Source: Podospora pseudocomata
Taxonomy: Eukaryota; Ascomycota; Sordariomycetes; Sordariales; Podosporaceae
Assembly: GCF_035222375.1 (NCBI RefSeq)
Contig: NC_085889.1
Span: forward strand, 434,001-498,000
Direction of reading: 5' to 3'
DNA length: 64,000 bases
The translations under genes and the position numbers were made by a program. Below are positions 45,873-57,197 of the stretch, one piece after another. The first letter of the stretch is position 1; every line of letters starts with the position of its first letter. A model generated the notes under the pieces. It had not been told where the DNA came from. It saw nothing but the letters and a program-made list of their open reading frames with translations, and made no database searches.

Positions 45873-47158
45873 CTATGATGATGGCTGCCCTGGAGATGGC
45901 GAGACACTCCTACTAAGACTCCTCGCTCTTCCGATAAGCTTCGATACACCCAGCGACGATGTCTTTTTCTTGAGGACGTAGATTTTGGGCATGCAGGCTA
46001 CGAAGCCGCTTCCGGAGGGAGGATTGGGAGATGGGAGGGCGAAAGGGTAGATGGTGTAGTTGTCTGAGAGCCAGTGGTGGACCGAGTAGAAATCGCTTTT
46101 TCCCCACGGGATGTGTTGTTAGTATCTTGGTGCGGATTGGCGACTGATGATAGGTGCACCAAGTGTCTTTTTTTCACAGGGACAAGATATGTAGGGGGGG
46201 AACTTACGTCCATCTACTGGGTGTCTCTGGCAGGTTTGAGTCCGCTCCGTCTGGCCAGAAGGAGAACTCTTTTACGATGATACCTGGTCTGACGTCGAGC
46301 TCTTGGATGAGTTTCAGAAGGGTGTTGTTGAGGGTTGTGTCGAACAGGAGGGTGTGGGAGTTGATTTTGAGGATTCCTCTGTCGATGTACTCGTGGGGGG
46401 ATTGAAAGTCGGGGAGGAGAAAGGTGCGGTGCTCGAGCTGAGTGTGGTTGTCTGGTTTTTTGCGGAGGACGCGGGACATGTCTTCGAAGAAGTAGGATTG
46501 GCGGTTGATGTTGTTGTACTGGAACTGTGGGTGGATTATACTGTTGTTGGGTGGAGGGTCGATGGAGGGGGCCTTGCTGGAGGAGCTTTGGGACGGGGGT
46601 TTCTTCTCAATGGGGGATAACTTGGGTTTTTGGGCTTTGTGGGAGACGGCTCGGGTGAAGTGGAGGAGGTTGGTGATGGAGATGTTGGATTGTTTGAGGT
46701 AATACTTGAAAGGACCGCCGGGCTCGCCCATTTGCTCAAGGATGTGTCCTGCTAGGGGTCCTGTGTAGAAGATATGTTCGGCGGTGAGGATACGGCGCAT
46801 TATTTGGTAGTAGCCCGGTTCGTTCAAGGGGTTGGGCTCCTTGAGGTCGTCTCTTCTGTAAATCTTGCGCTCTGTGAGCCCGGGTGGCAGTGAGTCGATA
46901 GTGTGACATATTCTAGACCGATTTCAGTAACGTGTTCGACCTCACAGAGCAGCTCTGGACCTACGTCGCGTTGTCAACCATGGCCCAATCTTGGCGTTTA
47001 CTAGTGATGATGTTGTATGCGGCTTGAATATGAGGAGGTACTTCGAGATAATTTTGAACAAGGTAGTCAGCCCTTCTGACAACCTCGTTCCTCCGAGCAA
47101 AGCCCGGGTGAGTGTCGAGTTCTCCAGGCTCGATGGGTTTTGCACGTGGTTGCGACAT
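45873..47158 (-). CDS. Orphan fungal protein, function unknown
   Basis: Model: complement(join(45873..46095,46208..46912,46965..47158)), 373 residues, from ATG in MSQPRAKPIEPGELD. Introns are 52 bp (GTAGGT/CTAG, phase 2) and 112 bp (GTAAGT, phase 2); the second has a near-perfect TACTAAC branch site about 20 bases before an unusual purine-rich acceptor (GGGAAAAAG). The protein has no signal peptide or membrane segment. It contains an N-terminal helical part (GFARRNEVVRRADYL), a Ser/Pro/Lys-rich linker around residue 170 (KPPSQSSSSKAPSIDPPPNN), a Trp/Tyr-rich segment just before the end (DFYSVHHWLSDNYTIYPFALP) and a basic Ser-rich tail. I recognise no family. The continuous frame and splice signals make it a real gene. 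Confidence 0.7.
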
Positions 47159-48079
47159 TTCGATGCTTGTGTCGGTGAGGTGGGTGAGGAGCAGCGACTG
47201 AGGCCGTAGAGAGAGGTTATATGTGAATATGGGGTTCGTCAAGTGTGGGAGGTATTGCTCCCGGTAGATTGGTCCAGACAGGTTGCTCCCAGGGCTTCGG
47301 CCCTGAGGCCCACAAATCAGTCTTGATAGTTATAGATAGGTGTTTGCTCTCTGGAGCTGTTTATTTGAGTATCTCTGAATATCATTAGCTTTGACACATC
47401 TCTGCGGACGCCCGACATCACGTGGGGATCTTCTTTGTTACCCAAAGCTTCGTTGTTGACACGAACAACTGCGGGCGGTCTGTTGGTTTCATTTTGCGGG
47501 CAGCATCGTGATGAATTTTGAGACACGAGACATACAGACGTGCCATACGTGTGAATTGTATGGGTTCGAGATGGTGAATGGAGTCCAGACGGGTGCTTTG
47601 GCCCTTTCGCCACTCGGCTCCAAACGCTAACTTTTGGTGGGAGGCATCCCGAGAGGGCAGTGCAAATTACGTATCACAGACCGCCGTCCGGAACCAGCTC
47701 AGGGGTCCAGGGGCAAAACCATCGCGTTCTCAAGCTAGGAGAGCATTGTCGTGGAGCTCACTCATAAATGATTGATGGTGTTGAGAAAAGATATTCTGCC
47801 TCACAATACAGCTCCCACACCACGAAGTCCAGTCAACGTCTGTCAATCACTGCGCACAAGTGCGAGCTATCCCCAACCTATTTGATGCGCACTGTAACCC
47901 TTTATCACAGTCGTTTCACTTTACCCAGCCAAGTCTAGCCACTCAGGCTTATGAGTTCCGGAGCTATCGTACGTCTCCAACGACCTGGCGAAAACGAGGC
48001 ATGTGAAAAGAAGATTGGAGAACAGCGATATCCCCTGGCACCACACCCAGCCACCGAGACATTCAGTAGAGATTGTTCA
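47159..48079. other. No recognisable gene
   Basis: Between the start of the orphan gene and the 3' end of the membrane-protein locus. No frame with motifs. Part of it must be the orphan gene's promoter. Confidence 0.5.
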
Positions 48080-49301
48080 AGGTAGATAAAACCACAAGTA
48101 AAGAGTCTATGTGCCAAGAAGAGTTGGCAAGAACACATACCCGCAGTAGCCTTCGTAAGAGTCGTGGATAATACACCAGAGGATTACCTTCCCAGGACCT
48201 GTCCCTGCAAGCCAGATCAGTGCAGCTTGTCGGACACGGAAAATGAAACTTGTTTTCCGTCTTACACTGGCTGTCCTCTGGAAGGATGCAGGGTTGGTGG
48301 TTGATCCCCAATCGGTGATGATCATCCAAGGTCCAACCTTGTCACCTAACCATTCTCCAATTTCCGGATCAAGTACAATGTGATAAATGAACCAGATGCA
48401 GATATAGCCAAGTTTTCTCGGCCATGCCAGGGGGCCAGATGGAAAGAGCGCCGAGAACAGGGATCATCAGTGTCGAGATGGCGCGTTGGAGAGCTTTCTC
48501 ATGCAGCAAGTCCTCTATCTGTACTGTGCGACGTATGGGGTTTTCGGACAGGCTTAGGTAGACTTCGTGGTTCCGATAGGCGAGCAAAACGAGGACTTGT
48601 ACTGCTACCCATCCTATAGACAAACACCAAGCGGCAGTTTGAAATCCGAGTGGTATTGTGACAAAGACTAGTTTGATGATGACGAGAAGACAGCAATGGT
48701 GCCGAGAATCTTGACGATCAACTCGACATAGGATTCGTTCCCCCTCAGACTCTCCCTGGCGCTGTCAATAGACCTGAGACTCCTACGGCCGAGTTGGTCA
48801 TCTTCTGATAAATTTAAATTTCGATGTCCATGAATATCTCGTGTCGAGGCACGGTCGGTGATATCAAGGCTGCTGGCGGGTGACACTTCGTCAGAGTAGG
48901 GGACATCTCCTAGCAGGGGTGATCTTGCTTCGTCGTCGTCGTCGTCATGTCCCTGGGCATCCGGGTTTTCGGACCAGCGGTTGGAACTCCGGCGCTTCCA
49001 CCAAGAATTAGTTGGAGTTGGGTTCACCAATTTCCAGTATGCCGGGAGGCTGCCGCGACTTCGTAGAAGTAGCACAGCTGTGGCAGTCATCCGTAGCTTA
49101 CCCTGGAGCCCCAATCCAAGATCAGCTCTTGTCAACCCAAGACAACGGATGGTCGGCCAGATGCATTGTGACAATGCGAAGATGATGAGGTTTCGTGTCG
49201 GCGTGTTGGCATTCGTGGCTTGGGTGGAGTTGGCTGTCTCCGAAAAGCGCTGAAAGTGGCCACCAGCGAGAGCGAGCCCAGCCTTGGGACCGGCATTGTC
49301 G
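48080..49301 (-). pseudogene. Multi-pass membrane protein with two frameshifts
   Basis: A coding frame opens after a CTAG acceptor-like site at 49302-49303 and runs through NLIIFALSQCIWPTIRC, a polar stretch (GHDDDDDEARSPLLGD) and SYVELIVKILGTIAV. Near 48676 it must drop one base to continue as LVIIKLVFVTIPLGFQ, IGWVAVQVLVLLAY and RTVQIEDLLHEKALQRA. Near 48450 it must shift back to read LGYICIWFIYHIVLDPE and WMIITDWGSTTNPASF, ending at a GTAAGA donor (about 48268) with a further exon around 48213-48150. The two shifts cancel. At least four hydrophobic segments are visible. The first exon was not found. I do not recognise the family. It may be a dead gene or a live gene with assembly indels. 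Confidence 0.5.
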
Positions 49302-49482
49302 CTAGTTCCTTAGGCACCCAGGCAGAGTCGTTTTGACCAAAAGAGTTTAAGTTGGCAAAGGAATCTGTAGGTATTCTTGAACCGTGATATAGCTATATAG
49401 GTCGGTACCCGATACTTTAGGTACTTGAGTCAAAATGGCTCCTATCAATAGCAAACCTGAGAAATCGAACCCATTCCAGCCA

Positions 49483-51249
49483 TCATTGTAGTTGCGGTCC
49501 GTCACCAAACACAGATTCAATCTGATCTTGCTCCAACACAGCATCAAGCTTCGCCTTCTCCTCAATAGCTGCGGTTTCCGCAGGAGCAACAACAACCTCC
49601 GGCTCCTCGGTGCCTTTGTTGTCCGCGCCAGCAACTGCCTCAGCCTTCATTCGGCCAAATCGCGACCCAAACGTCCTCCGCCTTTGGATCCGCGATCTCA
49701 CAGGACCTAACCCAGGTTAGCCATATTATTCCTGCACGCCATACGTCGCGCCAGTTGACTTACCCTTGACAGGTTCACGGCCTTCGGCTCCCCTCCTCGA
49801 GTTCATTCCTCCACAGTTCGGCGCAGAAATCGGCACCAACGACTGCGGAAACGGATCCAACGGACCCCAGATATTCCCATTCTCGTCCCTCCCAACACCC
49901 TTGGTCAAGAACTCCATCTCCCGAAACTCAAACGGCACGCCGTTGGCGAACAACCCCGGGATGTCCATCTCGGTCTGAACCCACACGTTCACAGGTTGGA
50001 TGTAGCTCCCTGCCAGAATTCCGTTCCTGGTTCTCCGGGTGATGGGGACACCGTCAATCTCAGCTACGGCACGATACTCCCTTGTGTAGCCAAACAGGAT
50101 CTCATTGCGGTACTCGAACTTGTTCTGGAAGTTACGTCCACCGCGAAGACCGACGCCGGCGATCATGCGTTCTGTTGTCTCGCCTGTGCAGGGGTTTACG
50201 TCGAGTGCGTAGAGGGTTACCGAGGTGCGGGGGTTGGAGGAGAAGCCGATGAACTTGGGGGGGTTTAGCACCGGTATGGTTGTTTTGGGGGAGGGCAGGG
50301 CAGGGGGCTTACTCTGGAGTCAGCGATTTCAGCTGCCGGGCTGGGACTGAAGATACCGAGGAGAGCGAGCTCCATGCGGATGTAGACAATGTCATCGCCA
50401 GTGGTGATCTGAACGTTTTGGGCGACGATGCTGAAGGCGATGACTTCGTCGCCGCGCCGGAAGCCACTGAAGGTGATGAGATCGCCCGGGAGGAAGGGGG
50501 CCATGACCAATGGGTCGGGGGCGCGACTAAGGGTGACAGTCAGAACGCTGAGTTGACCACGATGTTGAGGATCGCTTACAAGATTCCGGGACGGCCAGTA
50601 GGCCGATTGCTCAACGGACACAAGGGATCAGAACCGTTGCGGGGGATACACATAGGAAATCCTGAAAACGCAGTGATGCTGGGACTTTGATCATCCGCCG
50701 TCATGAACGGCGCACCGTCATACCCAACAGAGAAGACACCGTTGGGATCGCTGATGCGGACGGTAGGTCCGTTCTCGATCTTCATGCTACCATCAGTGTA
50801 ATTGAGCGACTCGATGAAGCCGAAGCTGAGGCCCTCGAAGAACTCGGTGATGACCACCTGACCGACACGGGGTTCTCCCTCGATAGTGTTGCCCATGACC
50901 TGTAACAGGTATTAGCCAGCCGCTAACTTGGAGTCGACAGCAAGCGGGGGCTGTTTACCAAGGTCTCAAACCCAATGAAGTCTGACTTGCTCGCAACAAA
51001 GTCTCTCCACGGCACCCACGCGGCAGGAAACTGGACCAATAGGTTTCTGGGGATATTCAAAACGAAGCCGTTGACGGTGATTGTACCGCCGGCGTTGTAG
51101 GATGTGTCATTGGCGGTGACGGTTGCGTCTTCGAACGCTCCCTGTACCCAGATTGGAGAGTCATCTCGGAGGACCTGGGCGAGGACACAAGAGAGGAACA
51201 AAGAGAAAAAGAGAAAAGAGAGGATCGAGGTGAAGATGTGACACCTCAT
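49483..51249 (-). CDS. Orphan secreted protein
   Basis: Model: complement(join(49483..49706,49764..50253,50313..50526,50580..50899,50959..51249)), 512 residues; five exons join exactly in frame. Residues 1-24 (MRCHIFTSILSFLFFSLFLS) are a strong signal peptide ending before QVLRDD. The body is beta-rich, with repeated Gly/Asn/Thr turns and N-glycosylation sites (NDTS, NYTD), for example GGTITVNGFVLNIPRNLLV, GFGFIESLNYTDGSMKIENG-like segments and FLPGDLITFSGFRRGDEVIAF. The C-terminal 70 residues (RRRTFGSRFG, then Ala/Glu/Val-rich) look like a basic, disordered tail and not a GPI signal. No catalytic motif is seen and I do not recognise the family. Likely extracellular. Confidence 0.8.
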
Positions 51250-52545
51250 GTTGGAAGTGTTGCTGAGCGAGTCAAAGACGGATATGGGTACCTGACATAG
51301 AGCCAGCACAAGCCTCTGTTGAGGCTCATGTCTTATATAGGCTCTTCTCTGCGACGGCTCAGTCATCACAGTCATAGCCCATGTTTCTTCTCAGTGGCAG
51401 CTCAAATCTGTCAAGGCATGACTCTCTGGCTCACTTCTTCGTGACTCGGGGGCAAATATTTCACCTCGGCTCGACCTGCCCATCGGCTTGGTCAGCAAGG
51501 TAGAAGCGAGCTATAGACAATATTCTGAGATGAACTCATCCATCAGGAGAGTCTAGAGTCTGTGGCCTTGTGTCAATAGGATCCATGAGAATACAACATA
51601 ACAAACATGTAGGTTCCTGTTAAGCGAGCAGATGCCGACTATCACAGAGCCAAGGCCAGTCTAACATCATGTGCCGCTTCCTTTGCAGCTTTATTCCCCA
51701 CCATCAGAGATTCGCTAAATCTTTCTTCCCGACATTAATCCTTCAGTTATTAGGACAGATCTCGCACCTCCACCATTTCAGGTAGAACTGATAGGTAATT
51801 TCCTCCGTCTCGTCCCGGCTGAGATTCCTGCTTGGAGATGGCAAAGGCTCCTGCAACAGTCTACATTGTCTTGGGTGTAACCCGACAGAAAAAGAAAGGT
51901 TCAACGTACAACCGATGATATCCAGAGTAGGTAAGGGGCAAAACGGGGGGGCTCATTAACAGTCCAAGAGCGGGCCGTCGCGTGGGAAGGAATAGGGGTC
52001 ACGCCCATTCGGTTTCTTCCCGATGACGTGCTGGGGTGTTGTGAGACGCCGCTCTCTGCCGAGTTTGGCTGCTGGAGGGTGCCCATATCGGCATCGAGGA
52101 ACGACCTGCATGGGACTATCGGGTATTTTAATTTGCTCAGGGCTGAGCGATAGCGGCGGTAGTTGCCGAAGCGAAGTTCACCCCCCCGGCGCCCACGGAC
52201 GTCTCGTATTAGTCTGCCCCCCACACCCCCCTTAGAAATCTAAAGATGGAAACAAGAGCGTGTGTCGTTGACCACAAGTTCGTCACCACACCATGGCTAC
52301 ATCGGGATTATTGTTTCGCCACTGAGAATATCGCAAGAAGAAACGAAGCGCGAGATGAGTTCATCTGGAGCTGACAGACCGAGGTTGCTGGCTGGGCATT
52401 GGCTTAGAAGAAGACATGGCAACTCGAGCCGAGCGAGGCAAATCGAGATGCCCTCATATATCTGGGTGAGCAAATCTATCAGCGGGATATCCAGGCCTTG
52501 GATGTTATCGCCGGTGATCTGTTTTCGGCATTGCCATCGTCCACC
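51250..52545. other. No recognisable gene; divergent promoter region
   Basis: About 1.3 kb between two start codons pointing apart (the secreted orphan and the multicopper oxidase). Frames at 51901-52224 (-) and 52262-52735 (+) are without motifs. Confidence 0.5.
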
Positions 52546-54895
52546 ATGGTGCTGTTCAGTTATCTCAAGCTCGCAGCCCTTGCAGTGGCACTGGCCCCCC
52601 ATCTTTCAAAAGCCCACCTCTTGCATCGTCCTGAAGATGCTTCTTCAGAAAAGATCACGGGCAGCCATGATCACCTCGGATTTCGTTCAGAAACAGAGGA
52701 CCACCATCTGGTCAAGAGGAAGCACCCAAACCTGAGCCCAGACTACCCGCTCATGTTCCAAGTCCCACTTCCTATCCCTCCTCTGAAGCAACCCACCCGG
52801 TAAGTCCCCGCGCTGCCATCTGGTCTCGGTCTCTACCATCGGACTGACACCTCCCAGAATTGTTAAAGTCCCCGCTCTGTCCAACATGACCTCCCCGTTC
52901 TCGAACCTTACCAATGCCAACACCATGATTCCCAGGTTTGTGCATTACTACGAGATTGAGATCAAGCCCTTCCAGCATTCCATCTACCCGGACCTCAGTC
53001 CCGCCAATCTTGTCGGCTACGATGGCATCTCTCCCGGTCCCACCATCATGGTGCCACGAGGGACCGAGTCCGTCGTTCGCTTCGTCAACAACGCCCACGC
53101 CAACAGCTCCGTTCACCTCCACGGATCCTATTCTCGCGCTCCCTTTGATGGTTGGGCAGAGGACACCACCGCCCCTGGGGAGTACAAGGACTATTACTTC
53201 CCGAACCGGCAGTCGGGCAGGATGATGTGGTATCACGACCACGCAGTGCACATTGTTTGTTCCTTTCCATCTTGCAAGTTCCAAGTCATGGCACGCTAAC
53301 CCATACGAAAACCGCAGACAGCAGAGAACGCCTACATGGGCCAAGCAGGCGTGTATCTCGTCCGGGACCCAGCAGAAGATGCCCTCAACCTCCCTTCCGG
53401 CTATGGCGAATACGACATCCCCCTCGTCCTCGCAGCCAAACAGTACAACCTCGACGGGACACTGTTCTCCACTGTCGGGGAGAGAATCAGCCTCTGGGGT
53501 GATGTCATCCACGTCAACGGGCAGCCGTGGCCCTTTCTGAACGTCGAGCCACGCAAGTACCGGTTCCGGTTCCTCAACGCGGCCGTGTCAAGATCGTTCT
53601 CGCTATACTTTGTCAAGACAAGCAATGCCGGCGGGCTCAACGCCAAACTTCCCTTCAAGGTCATTGCGAGCGATTCGGGGCTGTTGGAGAAGCCAGTTCA
53701 GACTTCGTACATGGTTTGTCTCCTCCCAGTCTCTTTGCTTCCCTGAAATGGTAGCTAACCAGTTGATCGCCAGTACATCTCCATGGCCGAGCGCTATGAA
53801 ATCGTTTTCGACTTCTCCTCCCACGCCGGACAGACCATCGAGCTCCGCAACTTTGCCAAAGCCGGCGGCGCCGGGGTCGAGGACGACTACCAAGACACAG
53901 ACAAGGTAATGCGCTTTGTGGTTTCCAATACCACTGCCAGCGCCGACACCTCCGTTGTCCCTGCCCAACTACGCACCGTTCCGTTTCCCCGTCCCAAGAC
54001 AAGGAGAAAGATTGACCAGCACTTCAAGTTCCACCGCGCCAACGGTCAATGGCTCATCAATGGCGTTGGCTTCGCGGAGGCCAACAACCGTATCCTTGCC
54101 AATGTCCCCCGCGGCACGGTTGAGATCTGGGAGTTGGAGAACACTACCGATGGCTGGTCTCACCCAATTCACGTGCATTTGGTGGACTTTCGGGTTATCT
54201 GGCGTCGACGGGAGGGTAGGCGCGTGGAGAAATACGAAAGTGAGGGACTCAAGGATGTCGTATGGCTTGGGAGAGAGGAAACGGTGCTGGTGGAGGCTCA
54301 TTACGCTCCCTGGGACGGCGTGTACATGTTCCATTGCCACAACCTCATCCACGAGGACGACGATATGATGGCCGCATTCAATGTTACTGCGTTGCCTGAC
54401 TTTGGGTACAACAACTTCTCTGCCAAGTTCTTGGATCCCATGGAGCCGAGGTGGAGGGCAAAGCCATTTGCCATGGCAGACTTTACCGCACGGACAGGGC
54501 CATTCTCAGGGGCGGCGATTGACCAAAAGGTGAAAGACTTTGCTGCGTCGGACGCCTATAGGCATGCCGACGAGATCATGGATGGCTTGGATCAATACTG
54601 GAGGACCGCCAGCCAGCCTGTTCGGAGCACAAGTACACGATCATCTGCAACCAATACCCGATCGACCTCGAGCACAGGGACGCGAACCACTACTACATCT
54701 AGGGCAACGACGACATCGAGGGCAACAACATCAACGCCAACAACTCGAAATTTAAGCACCCGGCTTCAAGCAACCACTCGTTCATTCATTACAAAATCAT
54801 GGGACAGTTCGGCAACACAGTCGACACTGCCGCCGCGTTTAACGTCTAGGCCGCTGTCAAGTTCTCGTCCGCCATCCACAGTAACACTGTTCTAG
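52546..54895 (+). CDS. Bilirubin-oxidase-like multicopper oxidase
   Basis: Model: join(52546..52799,52858..53254,53318..53713,53774..54895), 722 residues. Multicopper oxidases couple one-electron oxidation of phenols, pyrroles or metals to oxygen reduction. A signal peptide (MVLFSYLKLAALAVALAPHL) is followed by a propeptide-like region ending HHLVKRK, a possible Kex2 site. Copper ligands are seen as VHLHG (about 170), MMWYHDHA (about 210), HPIHVHL (about 479) and HCHNLIHEDDDMM (about 536-548), the last containing the type 1 Cys and axial Met. The HCHNLIHED form is that of bilirubin oxidases and not laccases; those commonly have HEDHDMM, so one His reads Asp here. The last about 100 residues are Thr/Ser/Arg-rich and may be the product of a shifted frame (see findings). 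Introns all have normal AG acceptors; two have GTTTGT donors. Confidence 0.92.
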
Positions 54896-57124
54896 GTAGC
54901 CAGATGACACTACGTGTATCCGGACAAGGAGGTTTTGCAGGTCTCTCCATGTATTGACCTGTTTCGCTTTCTTCATCTATATATTCATTCCAGTACTATT
55001 CAGTTATGTTTCATTTTCAATGCCAGAATCATTACAGAAAATCACGATCGTCACCAACACCGTTGATGCCTCTGTTAAGTGCCTGTTAAATTTGGAGTTA
55101 ACAACCCAGTTGATCTAATAATCGTTCCCGTCACCCGCGTGTTAGTTACACTCTCATTCAATATGGGCCCATACCGAACACCTACAACCCGGCCGAACCC
55201 TACCAACTCCGCCTCACGTGATCTGCGCTCGCGGGGTGTAAGGGGTCCTATATCATGTTAGCGATAGTCCAATGCTTCTGACATAAGCGAGACTTCTTTT
55301 TCACCTCCGAGCCCTCAGCCGGAAGCTCCTTCTAGAGACACATGTGAGCTAACGCCGTTTAGAGATCTACAGTAAAGACAAGAACTTACGAGCAAGTCCT
55401 CAAGTCTAGCCTCTTGCGCAAGAGATTAGAAAGCTCGCGACACATCTCTCTTTAAAAAGGGGATCGGAATCACCTTGGCCTCGCTCATTTTCTTCTCATG
55501 GGCCTGTAATATACTTAGCACGCCGGTCAAAGCTCGTATGATGTAAAGCTTCCATACCTCGGTGGCGTTCCACACAAGGCTACATACACAACGAAGTCTA
55601 ATCAGCAGCTTATATGCATGGCAGCGGGTTTCCATGATGATAACACATGCGATAATTTCCTCCTTTTTTTCCTATTGCCGATATCAGCCTCGATAGAAAA
55701 TGGTCTATTCAAACAGGGCAAAACCTCCGGGAACGAGCTCGGAATAGTGCTAAAAACCGGTCAATTGATCACTACAATGTTGGAGACATTGGAAAAGATC
55801 CCGTATACAGAATTTGCATTGATTGAGCTGGACCGAGCAGATCCGTTCATACGTGAGAATGGCCATCAGCCACTCGTCCAGTCCTAACAAACCCCCATAA
55901 AATCAAAGCTTACATTGGCCCGGCTCGTCAGTAAACTGTTAAAGCAAAGTCAGCTCATGTCAATCCTCGCGTGTTCCATGGAATAAACATACCTCCATTC
56001 TGCGGCGTTCGTTCTATATGGATTTTTAGCCAACCTATATCGCCGGAAATATGTCCAATGCTCGACACACCCCGATTTCAAGGACCAAGTTCTTCAAAGA
56101 ACTCAAGTCAGTCTCTCCATCCTAGCTTTATCCCAGCTTTTCTTCTCCAAGTCGTTTGATCACGGCGATTTCCTCGTTCACACGAGGGGTTTTTCTTTTT
56201 TGGGTTTTCCGTCCGTTTCTGCAGCGAGCGGTGTCAGAAGCATTTCAAAACGATCCTCGCGTCGTTCGCAAGCGTGTAGGCGGTCATCCAAGCTTATCAA
56301 AATCCCATTTGGAAACGGCATGCCTGAATATTTCCGAACTATAAGCGGCATTAGCAACCATCCAAGCATGTCAAAATCTCATTCAAAGGCGCAACATACT
56401 TGTGGATTTTGGGACTGTGAGCGAGGAAGAAAACATCCAAACATTGTCAGATTCAAGACCTCTACTTCATGATGGGACAGTCTGTGCACACAGCTGGTTA
56501 GCAAAGTCATCAAGCTTGATGGAAAAGGGGGAAGGTGCGTTCGAGCTTTTCTTAATGAGTCTGTCTTGTTCCCCATCACACAACACTTTTAACTGGATAA
56601 ACATACAAATCTACTGAGCTATATGACCTGTCTTGTTAGAAGGTTACTGAATCTCATCATTCCTTTCCAGAGTTATGGAAAGACATGATGACAAGTCTTA
56701 CAAAAGAAAGGCTGACCTCTTCATACAGAGACTGGGGTATATATATGTTTTTTGCTGACCGTGGTCTTGCCACACCTACACAACTCACAGTTATAAGAAG
56801 CCGTTAGTGAAAGCATAAGAAGATTGGGCACCCTGAAGATGGGAGTTCATTATTATACGGGGGTGGAAGGACTCCTTGTGGTAAGGAGGAAGGCATGATG
56901 AGCCGTACATGACGGAGCTGGTGACTGTTCACAAGGCCTGAAATTTCATTTGCGTGGCCTCCTACTCGCACGCCTCGTCACCAGAGATGACAGCAAACTA
57001 CACTCTCCACACATATCAGCCACATACGACTATTGTTCATAGGTTAGGTATAGCATCTCAACCAAGAGCAAAAAGCATCAAAAATATCTCCCTTGCTCTT
57101 GAACCCAAGCTCAAGCGAACACGA
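54896..57124. other. No recognisable gene
   Basis: About 2.2 kb of AT-richer sequence downstream of the oxidase. Frames below 90 codons only, none with motifs. Confidence 0.55.
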
Positions 57125-57197
57125 CGATCCACCCAGGGCTCGAACCTGGAACCTCCTGATTCGTAGTCAGACGCGCTTCCAATTACGCCAGCAGACC
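57125..57197 (-). tRNA. tRNA-Arg (ACG)
   Basis: A 73-nt cloverleaf on the minus strand. Acceptor GGTCTGC pairs with GTGGATC, with discriminator G. The D arm contains GGCGTAATTGGAAGCGC. Anticodon stem TCTGA/TCAGG holds loop CTACGAA with anticodon ACG (57162-57164). T arm CCAGG-TTCGAGC-CCTGG is perfect. No intron. The ACG anticodon would be edited to ICG to read CGN codons. Confidence 0.95.

Noticed and set aside
49078-49101. Possible 24-bp intron in the membrane-protein locus
   Set aside because: Too short for a spliceosomal intron; the frame reads through it without a stop.
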